Positions 6,511 through 14,117 are shown, counted from the stretch's first letter. The stretch: DNA of 23,363 bases from an uncultured Hungatella sp. (GCA_910585645.1 CAJUFP010000081.1:1-23363); one strand, 5' to 3'. Translations and numbers: made by a program. Notes: generated by a model from the letters alone, not told the origin.

Positions 6511-7767
6511 ATGAAAAGCGGCGGGAAAAGAATTTGTAAGATTATCATCTATATGGGGCTGTTTTTCCTGGTTCTGTTTATCCATATGCCATGGGATATT
6601 ATCAGCGACGACGCGGTAAATCTCCAGCTGGAATTGTCGTGTTCCCAGTATTTTATGAGACAGTGGAGGGAAAACGGGCGGTATTTTACGGATACCCTGG
6701 CGTACATTTTTTTAAACGGGCCTTTTGTGGTATGGAAGCTGTTTGATTCGGTTCTCTATGTATTGCTGGCAATGATGACGGCATATCTCTTTGGGGATGA
6801 TGTGATGTGGGACCTGGCGTGCTGCGGGATGGTGGCGTTATTTCCTTTTGAGTATATGATTAGCGCGGGGTATATTGCAACCTCAGCTAATTACATGTAT
6901 CCGGTTTTTTGTGTGGTACTTGTCTTTTTCTGTTTAAAGAGAATCTATGTGGAGAAGGGAAAGGCATGGGAGATCGTCTGTATTGTTTTGGCAACCTTGT
7001 ACGGCACGAACCATGAGCAGGCAGGGATTGCCCTGATATGCAGTCTGGCCTGTGGGGCGGTCTTGTGGAGGACATGGGGGGAGAGGAAAGGAGCGGAGTT
7101 TGGCAGGATCCTGTACGGGGAATTAGGGTTTGCGCTTCTGTGTTTTGGCATCAGCTTTTTCTCACCGGGACATTTGGCGCGGATGAAATCTACCATAGAG
7201 ATGGAGGCGTGGCTGCCGCAGTACGCGCAGTGGAGTCTGGTTACTAAGGTTTATCGGGGATATACCAGCACTGTGGCGGTGCTGCTTTTTCAGAGACAGG
7301 ATTTGGTAACGGTTTTTCTGGTTCTTGTGGCCGCCCTTTCTTTGAGAAAGAGATTTTGGGCGGGGATGGTCCCTCTGGTTACGGAGATGGCGGTGAAATG
7401 GGCTGGGTATGACCGGTTTGTCGTGTTTTTCCCATACTCCCGGGGAATGCCGGATATCGATTTGCTGGAACATGGGGCGGGGCCTTGGGTTACCTTGGTG
7501 TTATCGGCGGTGATGATCGGGGGGACGGTTTTTAGTCTGTATCGGGTCGTGGAACATAAGAGGAGGCTTGGGGTGGTGTATGGGCTGCTTTTTATTGCCG
7601 CCTGTACGAGGGAGATGATGGGATTTTCCGCAACTATCTACGCGTCGTCATTCAGGACGTTTACCTGCAGTCTTTTTGCTGTAGGAGTGTGCGGGGTGGT
7701 GTTGATGAAGGAGTGGGTGGAAGGGGGGAGGGGCTATGTATTTGGAGATGAAAAAGAGATTGTTTGA
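6511..7767 (+). CDS. Polytopic membrane protein, possible DUF6056 / GT-C-like glycosyltransferase
   Basis: 418 aa. ATG 6511 is 6 nt from a GATGAGGAG site and is preferred over TTG 6505. About ten hydrophobic segments follow an N-terminal helix (IIIYMGLFFLVLFI). The first predicted outer loop carries an acidic pair, PWDIISDDAVN (about 29-39), as in GT-C-fold glycosyltransferases. YGTNHEQAGIA occurs mid-protein. This arrangement resembles DUF6056-type proteins often found with cell-surface polysaccharide genes. It pairs with the upstream GT61, suggesting one surface-glycan step. Its 3' end overlaps the JAMM gene by 32 bp. The membrane-protein call is firm; the enzymatic role is inference. Confidence 0.75.
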   Translation: MKSGGKRICKIIIYMGLFFLVLFIHMPWDIISDDAVNLQLELSCSQYFMRQWRENGRYFTDTLAYIFLNGPFVVWKLFDSVLYVLLAMMTAYLFGDDVMWDLACCGMVALFPFEYMISAGYIATSANYMYPVFCVVLVFFCLKRIYVEKGKAWEIVCIVLATLYGTNHEQAGIALICSLACGAVLWRTWGERKGAEFGRILYGELGFALLCFGISFFSPGHLARMKSTIEMEAWLPQYAQWSLVTKVYRGYTSTVAVLLFQRQDLVTVFLVLVAALSLRKRFWAGMVPLVTEMAVKWAGYDRFVVFFPYSRGMPDIDLLEHGAGPWVTLVLSAVMIGGTVFSLYRVVEHKRRLGVVYGLLFIAACTREMMGFSATIYASSFRTFTCSLFAVGVCGVVLMKEWVEGGRGYVFGDEKEIV

Positions 7768-8161
7768 TGAGATTATCCATAGTTCTTCCGGATTTGGATA
7801 TGAGACAGGCGGATTTGTGGGTGTTTGTGGTAATAAAATCTGCGTGTGGGCTTTTGATGAGGGAGTTAGAGGAGCGCGGGAAGGAGTCTATTGCCCGAAT
7901 AAGAATAGGTTCTATCTTATGATCAGCAGCTGGAGGGAGATAGGAGTTACTTGTTTGGGGATCGCGCATACACACCTGAATGGCAATCCACAGTTATCCC
8001 AGGGGGATGTTCACTATATAAACTCTATTTTTGATAGGAATGGGAATTTAGAGAAAATGCTTTTTCCCATAGTGATTCCTGATAAAGAGATTCATGTTTA
8101 CGGTTCCTGCCGAAAGGATGGGGAGGTTTTGATTCAGTTGGTTCCACTAAAAATTATATAA
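7736..8161 (+). CDS. JAB/MPN (Mov34/PAD-1) JAMM-motif metalloprotein
   Basis: 141 aa containing a complete JAMM zinc isopeptidase motif: E23 in YETGGFVG, then AHTHLNGNPQLSQGD, giving H78-x-H80, seven residues, S88-x2-D91. Such domains remove ubiquitin-like modifiers or process C-terminal tails; bacterial members occur in CBASS (Cap3), in ubiquitin-like/E1/E2 islands and beside ESX-type secretion genes. No E1, E2 or ubiquitin-like gene is visible in this window. ATG 7736 follows GGGGGGAGGGG and lies within the end of the membrane-protein gene (32-bp overlap). A 61-aa Cys-rich gene follows 17 nt later with its own strong binding site. Base composition becomes visibly AT-richer from here. Substrate unknown. 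Confidence 0.82.
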   Translation: MYLEMKKRLFDEIIHSSSGFGYETGGFVGVCGNKICVWAFDEGVRGAREGVYCPNKNRFYLMISSWREIGVTCLGIAHTHLNGNPQLSQGDVHYINSIFDRNGNLEKMLFPIVIPDKEIHVYGSCRKDGEVLIQLVPLKII

Positions 8162-8178
8162 ACAAGGAGGAAAAAGAA

Positions 8179-8364
8179 ATGAAAGGTAAGAAAGAATGGG
8201 AGATTGTTTTGCCGGAGGGGCAGCTTTGCGGCCATAACTGCGGAGATGGATGTATTTACTGGGAGCCTTATAAGAGAGATAGCAATGGAAGGCAGTATTG
8301 TAATCATTATGGAACGTATTACTATCCGTCTGAAAGGCAGGGATGTCTTAGTTTTAAAAAATAA
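8179..8364 (+). CDS. 61-aa cysteine-rich protein downstream of the JAMM gene
   Basis: Starts at ATG 8179 after AAGGAGG (8164-8170). Not a family I can name. It has five Cys and two His suited to metal binding: C17-x-H19-x-C21-x3-C25, then C41-x-H43 and C56, with aromatic stretches (CIYWEPY, YGTYYYP). No signal or membrane segment. Tight spacing (17 nt) to the JAMM gene suggests they act together. It could be a small zinc or iron-sulfur protein, a modifier-like tag or a partner of the JAMM protein; none of these is shown by sequence. Confidence 0.72.
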   Translation: MKGKKEWEIVLPEGQLCGHNCGDGCIYWEPYKRDSNGRQYCNHYGTYYYPSERQGCLSFKK

Positions 8365-8412
8365 AGGAAGTATGAAACCTTAAAGATTTTAGTATTAATC
8401 TGACAGTATATG

Positions 8413-8464
8413 TTCTCCCAACTTGGATTTACTTCAATACAGGAAGTCATCTAAGATGGGAGAA
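8413..8464. other. Long intergenic stem-loop
   Basis: TTCTCCCA (8413-8420) pairs with TGGGAGAA (8457-8464). Above one A.A mismatch, CTTGGAT (8422-8428) pairs with ATCTAAG (8449-8455) with one G.T. Above a small internal loop, ACTTC (8431-8435) pairs with GAAGT (8443-8447), leaving a 7-nt loop. That is 20 base pairs in 52 nt. There is no T-run after it on either strand, so it is not a standard terminator. CTGACAG occurs on both sides (8400-8406, 8470-8476). It may be a leader regulatory element for the gene at 8507, a processing site, or a small inserted repeat. Confidence 0.65.
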
Positions 8465-8506
8465 AAATGCTGACAGAGATTATTATATTAGATAAGAGGG
8501 AGAATT

Positions 8507-8854
8507 ATGCGAATGACATATTTTGGAACAACAAAGGAAGAGGAAGTAAGAAGAATAAAAGATTTATGGAAGAAATCTTTATTGGTTTTTATTGCAGTTG
8601 GCGTGTTAATGGTGGTGGCAGAGGGAAGTATCCTGGCGTTTTTAGGCGGTATCGTGCCGTTCTTTCTGGTTTGGGGATTTCAGGCATGTTTCTCTACAGC
8701 AGGAGGGATCATTAGTTTTATAACAGATTTAATACCTATTGAGATACTTAAATTTATAGCTAAACTGCTTGCGTTCTGTTTTTTTGGTACATTTGTCGGG
8801 ATGTTTTATTTTGTTTTAGGGAATATAAAACTTTATTCAATTATGAAGAATTAG
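8507..8854 (+). CDS. Small membrane protein, unknown function
   Basis: 115 aa, ATG 8507 behind AGAGGGAGA (8495-8503). It has a charged N-terminus (TTKEEEVRRIKDLWKK) and then three hydrophobic spans at about residues 23-45, 50-72 and 85-108, ending YSIMKN. No motif recognised. The next gene, a zinc-ribbon membrane protein, is 38 nt downstream with its own strong binding site, so they form a probable operon. Confidence 0.7.
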   Translation: MRMTYFGTTKEEEVRRIKDLWKKSLLVFIAVGVLMVVAEGSILAFLGGIVPFFLVWGFQACFSTAGGIISFITDLIPIEILKFIAKLLAFCFFGTFVGMFYFVLGNIKLYSIMKN

Positions 8855-8892
8855 GATTTGAGCCTTTTGATTATTAAGGGAGGAGCTGCACT

Positions 8893-9534
8893 ATGTATTG
8901 TAAAAAATGCGGAAAAGAAATGGAAGATGATGCGAAATTCTGCAAATTCTGCGGAACTGCTGTGGAAGGAGGGAGAAGCTTTGCCAGACCAGATATAAAA
9001 ATTGATGTAAAAGGGAACTTTCTCTGGACGGCGGCCGCGTTTTTTGTGATCCTATGGCAGGGGATGAAGCCCTGGATAAAGATAGATCTTCCGTTTATGG
9101 CTACAATGGAGATACAGTGGTATAAGATTTTTAAAATATTCAAAAAGATTCAGGAGTTTGCAGGAAGTATAGCATATGGTTCCGAAGGGCTGGAATTGTC
9201 AGGCTATATCTTCATAGGCATGATACCGTTTCTTTTATGGGCAGCGGCCGGTTTGTCAATCTTGTATGCAGGGTATCTGCTCTATAAGAAGGAACGCAAA
9301 ATAAAGGTATTTGGCGCCGCAAAACGGGCTGTGAAACTATCCATGGCGGCTTCAGCATTATCCATAGCAGTTCTTCTGTGCCTGGGCATTTTTCTTTCGG
9401 CAGAAATGAGCGGAATTATTGATCTGAATATTATTAGGCCTACCAGAGCTAACTATATTGTATTTATTGTTTCATTTTTAGATTGGAAAATATTGATACC
9501 CAGATATCAGAGAGAAATGGATGGAACCTTATGA
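8893..9534 (+). CDS. Zinc-ribbon membrane protein
   Basis: 213 aa. ATG 8893 follows GGGAGGAG. The N-terminus is a classic zinc ribbon, MYCKKCGKEMEDDAKFCKFCG, with C3, C6, C17 and C20. After it come about four hydrophobic spans (FLWTAAAFFVILW; YIFIGMIPFLLWAAAGLSILYAGYLLY; LSMAASALSIAVLLCLGIFLSA; YIVFIVSFLDWKILI). Proteins of this plan are common in Clostridia and mostly uncharacterised; the ribbon is usually cytoplasmic. It overlaps the next gene by an ATGA, so translation is coupled to the TPR/MORN lipoprotein. Confidence 0.82.
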   Translation: MYCKKCGKEMEDDAKFCKFCGTAVEGGRSFARPDIKIDVKGNFLWTAAAFFVILWQGMKPWIKIDLPFMATMEIQWYKIFKIFKKIQEFAGSIAYGSEGLELSGYIFIGMIPFLLWAAAGLSILYAGYLLYKKERKIKVFGAAKRAVKLSMAASALSIAVLLCLGIFLSAEMSGIIDLNIIRPTRANYIVFIVSFLDWKILIPRYQREMDGTL

Positions 9535-10703
9535 AAAAAATCAAAAGGACAGTCGTATACTTCATTATACTGCTTTTGATCTGCGGGTGTGAAAAGACTA
9601 AGACTATAGAGCAGCAGATAGTTGAACAGATGGAATTGGGAGAGAAATACTTATTAGAACAAAGGTATGAGGAGGCTATCGTTGTTTTTAATAAGGCGAT
9701 AGAAATAGAACCTCAGAATATAGTTTTATATGAGAGACTGGCATATGCCTATTCCTTGCAGGGGAATGAAGAAAAAATGCTGGAAACTATATACAAAGGG
9801 ATTATAATTGTCCAGGAATTAACAGGAGAAGAAAGGGAAAAATTTGTTGCTTATGCGGAAGAAATTCTTTTAGAAATTATAGAAAATTACAAGCAAAAGG
9901 GAGATTTAGATAAGGCGATTGAGATAGCCGAACATGGTAAGGAAATCAGTGAAGTCATAAGCGAGAAGTTGGAAGAATTGATTCGTAAAAAGAAGGCGGA
10001 AGAAAAAAGAAAATATATTTTTGAAGAAGGGGAGGAATTGTTGGAGCAGCTGTATCAGGCAGCACAGAGTGAAGATTATTCAAAAATTTCACTTTTAATT
10101 TCCAGTGAAGAGGCGGATACCATTATATGGAGCAATCTGGGTATTGATGACAGTATTTCATATCCAGAGGATAATGGAATTCAAATGCAAATTTATATTA
10201 AGCCAGTATATGATGACTCGGTATATGACGAAGAGAGGGGATACTGGTATTTGGGCACGGGAGTATACTATGGCAATTTAGTGAACGGAAAAAAAGAAGG
10301 AAGTGGTTGGGCAATACTTAATTTTGCCCCTGAAGATAGCCCTGGTTCTTATCAAAAGTTTGACGGAGAATGGAAAAATAACGCGCCCAATGGAAACGGG
10401 GAACTGATATCTGTCAATATAGTGGAAGAGAGACAGGAAAGAATCGTGGGGAATTATACAGATGGGTTGGAGAATGGCCATATGGTAAATGTTTCATCTA
10501 AGCCTGATATAGTCATTCAATGGGATTACGATTCCATAATGGGAGTACGCCAAAAGAAGGGAGAGGATTTATATGGTGATGGTTCCTATGTGTATTCCTA
10601 TGGCATTTATTTAGATGATGAACATAAAAATGAAACGGGGAATCCAAGTGCCTCTGTACGTGAAGGAGTAAAATGTGGAATTCCAGGGTGGAGTACAGAG
10701 TGA
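9531..10703 (+). CDS. Lipoprotein with TPR and MORN-like repeats
   Basis: 390 aa. The start is ATG 9531 in an ATGA overlap with the previous stop; an in-frame ATG at 9483 would sit deep inside that gene and lacks a signal context. The signal peptide ends in the lipobox ICGC (C20). Residues about 33-150 contain TPR-like helices (ALGEKYLLEQ-type pairs: EEAIVVFNKAIEIEP; YKQKGDLDKAIEIAEHG), followed by a charged coiled region (IRKKKAEEKRKY). The C-terminal half has MORN-like units (GVYYGNLVNGKKEGSGWAIL; FDGEWKNNAPNGNGELI; GNYTDGLENGHM). It would be an extracytoplasmic scaffold on the membrane surface. It ends the AT-rich block. Specific function unknown. Confidence 0.82.
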   Translation: MKKIKRTVVYFIILLLICGCEKTKTIEQQIVEQMELGEKYLLEQRYEEAIVVFNKAIEIEPQNIVLYERLAYAYSLQGNEEKMLETIYKGIIIVQELTGEEREKFVAYAEEILLEIIENYKQKGDLDKAIEIAEHGKEISEVISEKLEELIRKKKAEEKRKYIFEEGEELLEQLYQAAQSEDYSKISLLISSEEADTIIWSNLGIDDSISYPEDNGIQMQIYIKPVYDDSVYDEERGYWYLGTGVYYGNLVNGKKEGSGWAILNFAPEDSPGSYQKFDGEWKNNAPNGNGELISVNIVEERQERIVGNYTDGLENGHMVNVSSKPDIVIQWDYDSIMGVRQKKGEDLYGDGSYVYSYGIYLDDEHKNETGNPSASVREGVKCGIPGWSTE

Positions 10704-10713
10704 TATGGCGTAG

Positions 10714-10887
10714 CTTTATTCCAGGGATGAATTTGGTATCGAACTATTGGACTGCGCGGTTTTGGAATTTGCGACTGTGAGAGAGGTTGATAAATTTAAT
10801 GGGACCGGGTTTGAGGCGGCGGAGATTGGGGATGTGGTGGTTTGCGGGTACTGCCCAATGAGCGGCTGTCCGGGGCGCTCCGCATAA
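10714..10887 (+). pseudogene. 3' remnant of an unidentified gene
   Basis: A 57-codon open stretch without a plausible start codon or binding site, bounded by TAG at 10711. It reads with coding-like composition (ELLDCAVLEFATVREVDKF, FEAAEIGDVVVCGYCP, MSGCPGRSA) and its TAA (10885-10887) lies in the loop of the terminator. It looks like the tail of a longer gene whose front was lost when the AT-rich block was inserted or rearranged. Parent family not recognised. Confidence 0.4.
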
Positions 10888-10905
10888 TGCGGGACGCCCT
10901 TTTTT
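10873..10905. terminator. Rho-independent terminator
   Basis: GGGCG (10873-10877) pairs with CGCCC (10895-10899). After a C.A mismatch the stem continues as TCCGCA with TGCGGG plus A (10879-10884 / 10888-10894), followed by T6. It ends rightward transcription from the lipoprotein block. The converging ATPase gene stops 3 nt later. Confidence 0.75.
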
Positions 10906-10907
10906 AG

Positions 10908-12308
10908 CTACGCCCTATAACTTTTTAGCATATCCTCATACTCTACCAGCGTCACATTCCCCAGTTCGCCTGCTTTTTTCATACAACCCTTGGTAAAGCC
11001 GGACTTGGAAAACAGAAAATAGTGTACCGCGCTGTACGAAAACAGCCGGCTGCGGTGGATCAGCGTTTCCAGCACGCCCAGGTCAACCCTTTCGTTTGTC
11101 CACTTGCACTCGCCAAAAAGGGCAGTGGTTTTATCCTGTTCGCCCAGAATGTCGATCTCTGCCTGCGCCTTTTCGATGGGGTCATTGCCCCACCAGCGGC
11201 CCAGAGCTGTGAACTCCACAGGAGATTTACCTTCCAGCAGCAGTTTCCAGAGGTATTGGCTGCAAATCTCCTCAAACACTCGCCCCATGTAGTGATCGAG
11301 CTGCGGCGCAATGCGCTGGTAGACCAGATCAGCGGCTCCACGGGCGATTAAGGAATTATTCTGCAGTACAAAGCGATGCCAGAAGCGGAACATATTATCC
11401 TCGATCGCGTACAGGGACTTGCGGGAGGCTTTCTCCCCGTAAGGCGTCTCTTTCTGTACGATTCCCAGGCTGATGAGATTCTTGATGTAGCTGGCGCAGA
11501 CATTGGTATCCTCCCCCACTTTGTTTGAAATCTCTGACATCCGGGAAGCCCCTGCGGCAATGGCTGTAATGATTGCCGTGTAAATAGCCGGTTCCCGCAC
11601 CTCCTGTTTCAGAAGATTGACCGGCTCCTCGTAGAGAAAGGAAATGGGATTGAGAAAGGTATTTTTGATGTTTTCCTCAATGCTGAGACGGTCATTGATC
11701 TGCAGCAGATATTGCGGTGTTCCCCCTACGATCCCGTAGGCTAGCGCCTTGTCCTCACCCTTGAAGTGACTGAAATAGCGGCAGGTTTCCTCAAAATCAA
11801 AGGGAAGCAGTTTCATCTGTGCTGTGCGCCGGCCATAAAGCGGGGCCTTGTAGGCCAGCACCTGATCCTCCATATAGGACATGGACGAGCCGCAGAGAAT
11901 CAGCATCAGCCGGGAGGTATCTTTATTTTTGTCGATCAGCAGCTGCAAAGTAGAAGCCAGACTTTTAGAGGAGCGGGCCACATAGGGGTACTCGTCCAAT
12001 ATAAGAACAACCCGTTCCATTTCTGCCAGCTTGAACACATATTCCAAAGCCGCCTGAAAGGACAAAAAGGAGTTCTCCGCCGCAATGCCGCTGGCATATT
12101 CCAGGATGCTCTTGCTGAGGTTTTCCAGGTTCTGCTTGGCGTTGCTCTCCACGCCCATAAAGTAAATGGCTTTTTTGCCCCGGATAAACTGGGTCAGAAG
12201 AGCCGTCTTTCCCACGCGGCGGCGGCCATACACAACAGCGAACTCAAACTTGCCTGATGTGTATAGCTGCTCCAGTGAATTCAGTTCTCGCTCTCTTCCA
12301 ATAAACAT
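10908..12308 (-). CDS. Archaeal-type AAA ATPase with DUF234/nuclease-like C-terminus
   Basis: 466 aa, start ATG at 12308 on the minus strand behind GGAGGTG. Begins FIGRERELN, as in ATPase_2-type proteins. Walker A is YGRRRVGKTALL (about 27-38) and Walker B is VVLILDEYPY (D105, E106), with a CGSSMSYM sensor-like strand after it. A winged-helix-like stretch (about 255-310) precedes a C-terminal domain with AEIDILGE...LFGECKW, an E/D...ExK pattern like PD-(D/E)XK nucleases of DUF234 proteins. These stand-alone ATPases are widespread and poorly characterised; some accompany mobile DNA or defence loci. It is a monocistronic unit with its own promoter, flanked by a terminator and a MITE-like element. 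Confidence 0.87.
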   Translation of the reverse strand: MFIGRERELNSLEQLYTSGKFEFAVVYGRRRVGKTALLTQFIRGKKAIYFMGVESNAKQNLENLSKSILEYASGIAAENSFLSFQAALEYVFKLAEMERVVLILDEYPYVARSSKSLASTLQLLIDKNKDTSRLMLILCGSSMSYMEDQVLAYKAPLYGRRTAQMKLLPFDFEETCRYFSHFKGEDKALAYGIVGGTPQYLLQINDRLSIEENIKNTFLNPISFLYEEPVNLLKQEVREPAIYTAIITAIAAGASRMSEISNKVGEDTNVCASYIKNLISLGIVQKETPYGEKASRKSLYAIEDNMFRFWHRFVLQNNSLIARGAADLVYQRIAPQLDHYMGRVFEEICSQYLWKLLLEGKSPVEFTALGRWWGNDPIEKAQAEIDILGEQDKTTALFGECKWTNERVDLGVLETLIHRSRLFSYSAVHYFLFSKSGFTKGCMKKAGELGNVTLVEYEDMLKSYRA

Positions 12309-12334
12309 AGGTACACCTCCGTTTCTCTGCTTTC

Positions 12335-12364
12335 AGTATACTATATCAGTCACAAATTAGTCAA
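12335..12364 (-). promoter_or_regulatory. Promoter of the AAA ATPase gene
   Basis: Minus strand: TTGACT (12364-12359), an 18-bp spacer and TATACT (12340-12335), about 26 nt before the start codon. Confidence 0.7.
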
Positions 12365-12435
12365 TCACGATTTACTAAAGATAATCCCACTAAAATTTCG
12401 TCATCAGATATGTTTTTCCGGCTCTGTGAAAAGTA

Positions 12436-12590
12436 ACACCCGTGGTAACCGTTCAGATAGGTCTGCGCGTTTACCGCGCTGACCGTGGGAAAGCGTAATG
12501 GCAGCAGGCATCCGGCCCATCGTCAAAGGCGATTCTAATTGGCCGGATGCGTAACAGTTCAAGGGTCATCTGAACTGTTGACACCCGTGG
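12436..12590. repeat. MITE-like structured element with terminal inverted repeats and 10-bp direct repeats
   Basis: ACACCCGTGG occurs exactly at 12436-12445 and 12581-12590. One base inside each copy are inverted repeats AACCGTTCAGAT (12447-12458) and ATCTGAACTGTT (12568-12579), matching 11 of 12. The 135-bp interior has a GTC-GCGCG/CGCGC-GAC hairpin (12461-12483), a perfect 10-bp stem GCATCCGGCC (12508-12517) with GGCCGGATGC (12541-12550), and AACAGTTCA (12553-12561) with TGAACTGTT (12571-12579). The order direct repeat, inverted repeat, interior, inverted repeat, direct repeat is what a small non-autonomous mobile element would leave. A structured RNA is the alternative. No coding frame was accepted here; together with the two flanking promoters this accounts for the 462-bp gene-free stretch 12309-12770. 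Confidence 0.6.
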
Positions 12591-12622
12591 AATACGTCTC
12601 CGGCGCGGGGCGATGTAAGGGG

Positions 12623-12651
12623 TTGCAATTTGTTTATTTCTATTGTATAAT
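12623..12651 (+). promoter_or_regulatory. Promoter of the hemerythrin/response-regulator gene
   Basis: TTGCAA (12623-12628), 17-bp spacer, perfect TATAAT (12646-12651). Leader of about 113 nt to the ATG at 12771. Confidence 0.75.
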
Positions 12652-12770
12652 GGCTACCAGAAATTCTATGCAAATTATGGCAATTCGGCTGGTTCGGATG
12701 GCTGTAGATAATTCAGACAGGAAAAAATGCACAAAATTTAAGGACACAATGGCAAAGGAGGATTTTTGGT

Positions 12771-14117
12771 ATGGAAGAGCAGCTGATATGGAAGGATGAG
12801 TTCAATATAGGGATAAAGATCATCGACGACGAACATCAGAGACTTTTTCAGATTATCAGCAAACTTTTTGTCTTGGGAGGGGAGGAAGAGAAGAGCAGGC
12901 GGGCATGTCAGGAGGGAATTAAATATTTTAAAACCCATGCGCTGAAGCATTTTGACGACGAAGAGAAATACATGGAACTGATCGGTTATGAAGATCTTGA
13001 GATGCATCGGCGTTTACATAAAGGATTCAGGGAGGATACCCTTCCGGCGCTGGAGAAGGAACTGGTGCGGGAGGATTACTCTCCTGCGGCGGTGAGCCAT
13101 TTTCTGGCAGTCTGTGCCGGATGGCTGATCGGTCACACCCTGACGGAGGATATGGCTATTGCGGGGGAGAAGATGAGCAAGTGGACAGGCCTTCTGCCTG
13201 AGGAGGAGCTTGCCGCCATGGAAGGGGTGATCCTTAAGCTTCTAAAGAATATGTTCCAGCTGAAGGCCCAGGTCATCAGCAGCGCCTACGACGGGGAGAA
13301 GTTCGGAAAAGGGGTATATTACCGCCTGGTCTACGGCAGGGAGCAGGATGATAAAAAATGGGAGATTTTTCTGGTCTTTGAGGACAGCATCCTGATCAAC
13401 ACTGTGGGGAAACTGATGGGAATCAAGTCCGACAAGCTGGACATCGTGCTGCTTAACGCGGTCAGATACACGGCCAGTCAGTTTGTGAGGCGTGTGATGA
13501 ACCACTATCCGTCCATTGATTCCTACGACATGACAGAGGAGAATCTTCTGACTTATGAGCAGTTTCATGATATTTTTGAGAAGAAACGTCCCCAGGTCAG
13601 CCTCTTATTCGGCACGGATCAGGGATATTTCTCGTTCTGTGTCATTGCGCCCCATCTGATTGAGAGCGGTATCGGGACGCCCCTGGATGCCAGCAATGCC
13701 ATGACGGAGATTGAAAAATACCTTCTGGAGAAGGAGAAGAATACCAAGCGGAAGATTCTTATTGTGGACGATTCCATCACCATCCGTAGAGGGATAAAGC
13801 AGCTGCTTTTCGAGAGTTACGATATGGCGGAGGTGGGCTCCGGCGTGGCCGCCATCCGGGCTATCACCCTGGACAGGCCGGATCTGGTTCTTCTGGATTA
13901 TGAGATGCCGGTGTGTGACGGAAGGCATGTGCTGGAGATGCTCCGGTCGGAGCGGGAGTTTGCGGATATTCCGGTTATCTTTCTCACCAGCAGGGATGAC
14001 AAGGAGAGCGTGCAGAAGGTGCTTTCCCTGAAGGCGGACGGATATCTGTTAAAATATCTAAAACCGGCGGAGATCAAGAGGCGGATTGATGAGTATTTCA
14101 GGACAAAAGAGGCTTAA
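12771..14117 (+). CDS. Hemerythrin / CheX-like / receiver-domain fusion protein
   Basis: 448 aa, ATG 12771 behind AAAGGAGG. Residues 1-135 form a bacteriohemerythrin with all seven di-iron ligands at family spacing: H22, H60, E64, H79, H83, H122, D127. Residues about 175-315 resemble a CheX-type phosphatase fold in layout, but the ExxN catalytic pair is not evident (sequence reads DIVLLNAVRY), so it may be a non-catalytic relative. Residues about 326-445 are a complete receiver: D333/D334, phospho-acceptor D376 in LLDYEMP, T406 and K428. The protein is soluble and would couple oxygen sensing to phosphorelay signalling, perhaps chemotaxis. It has its own promoter and terminator and no partner kinase nearby. 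Confidence 0.87.
   Translation: MEEQLIWKDEFNIGIKIIDDEHQRLFQIISKLFVLGGEEEKSRRACQEGIKYFKTHALKHFDDEEKYMELIGYEDLEMHRRLHKGFREDTLPALEKELVREDYSPAAVSHFLAVCAGWLIGHTLTEDMAIAGEKMSKWTGLLPEEELAAMEGVILKLLKNMFQLKAQVISSAYDGEKFGKGVYYRLVYGREQDDKKWEIFLVFEDSILINTVGKLMGIKSDKLDIVLLNAVRYTASQFVRRVMNHYPSIDSYDMTEENLLTYEQFHDIFEKKRPQVSLLFGTDQGYFSFCVIAPHLIESGIGTPLDASNAMTEIEKYLLEKEKNTKRKILIVDDSITIRRGIKQLLFESYDMAEVGSGVAAIRAITLDRPDLVLLDYEMPVCDGRHVLEMLRSEREFADIPVIFLTSRDDKESVQKVLSLKADGYLLKYLKPAEIKRRIDEYFRTKEA

Noticed and set aside
7736..8364. CBASS type II (Cap2/Cap3) defence locus
   Set aside because: No cyclic-nucleotide synthase, E1/E2 fusion or effector gene is adjacent; only the JAMM domain is shared.
8400..8476. CTGACAG copies around the hairpin as a target-site duplication
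   Set aside because: Only 7 bp, and the hairpin ends 5-6 bp away on each side without matching termini; kept as a note only.
8467..8715. 82-codon frame overlapping the small membrane protein
   Set aside because: It overlaps in another frame; the 8507 frame has the binding site, membrane helices and better coding pattern.
12539..12799. 86-codon frame across the MITE-like element and promoter
   Set aside because: It covers the TATAAT promoter and runs into the hemerythrin start; no binding site, and no protein-like pattern.
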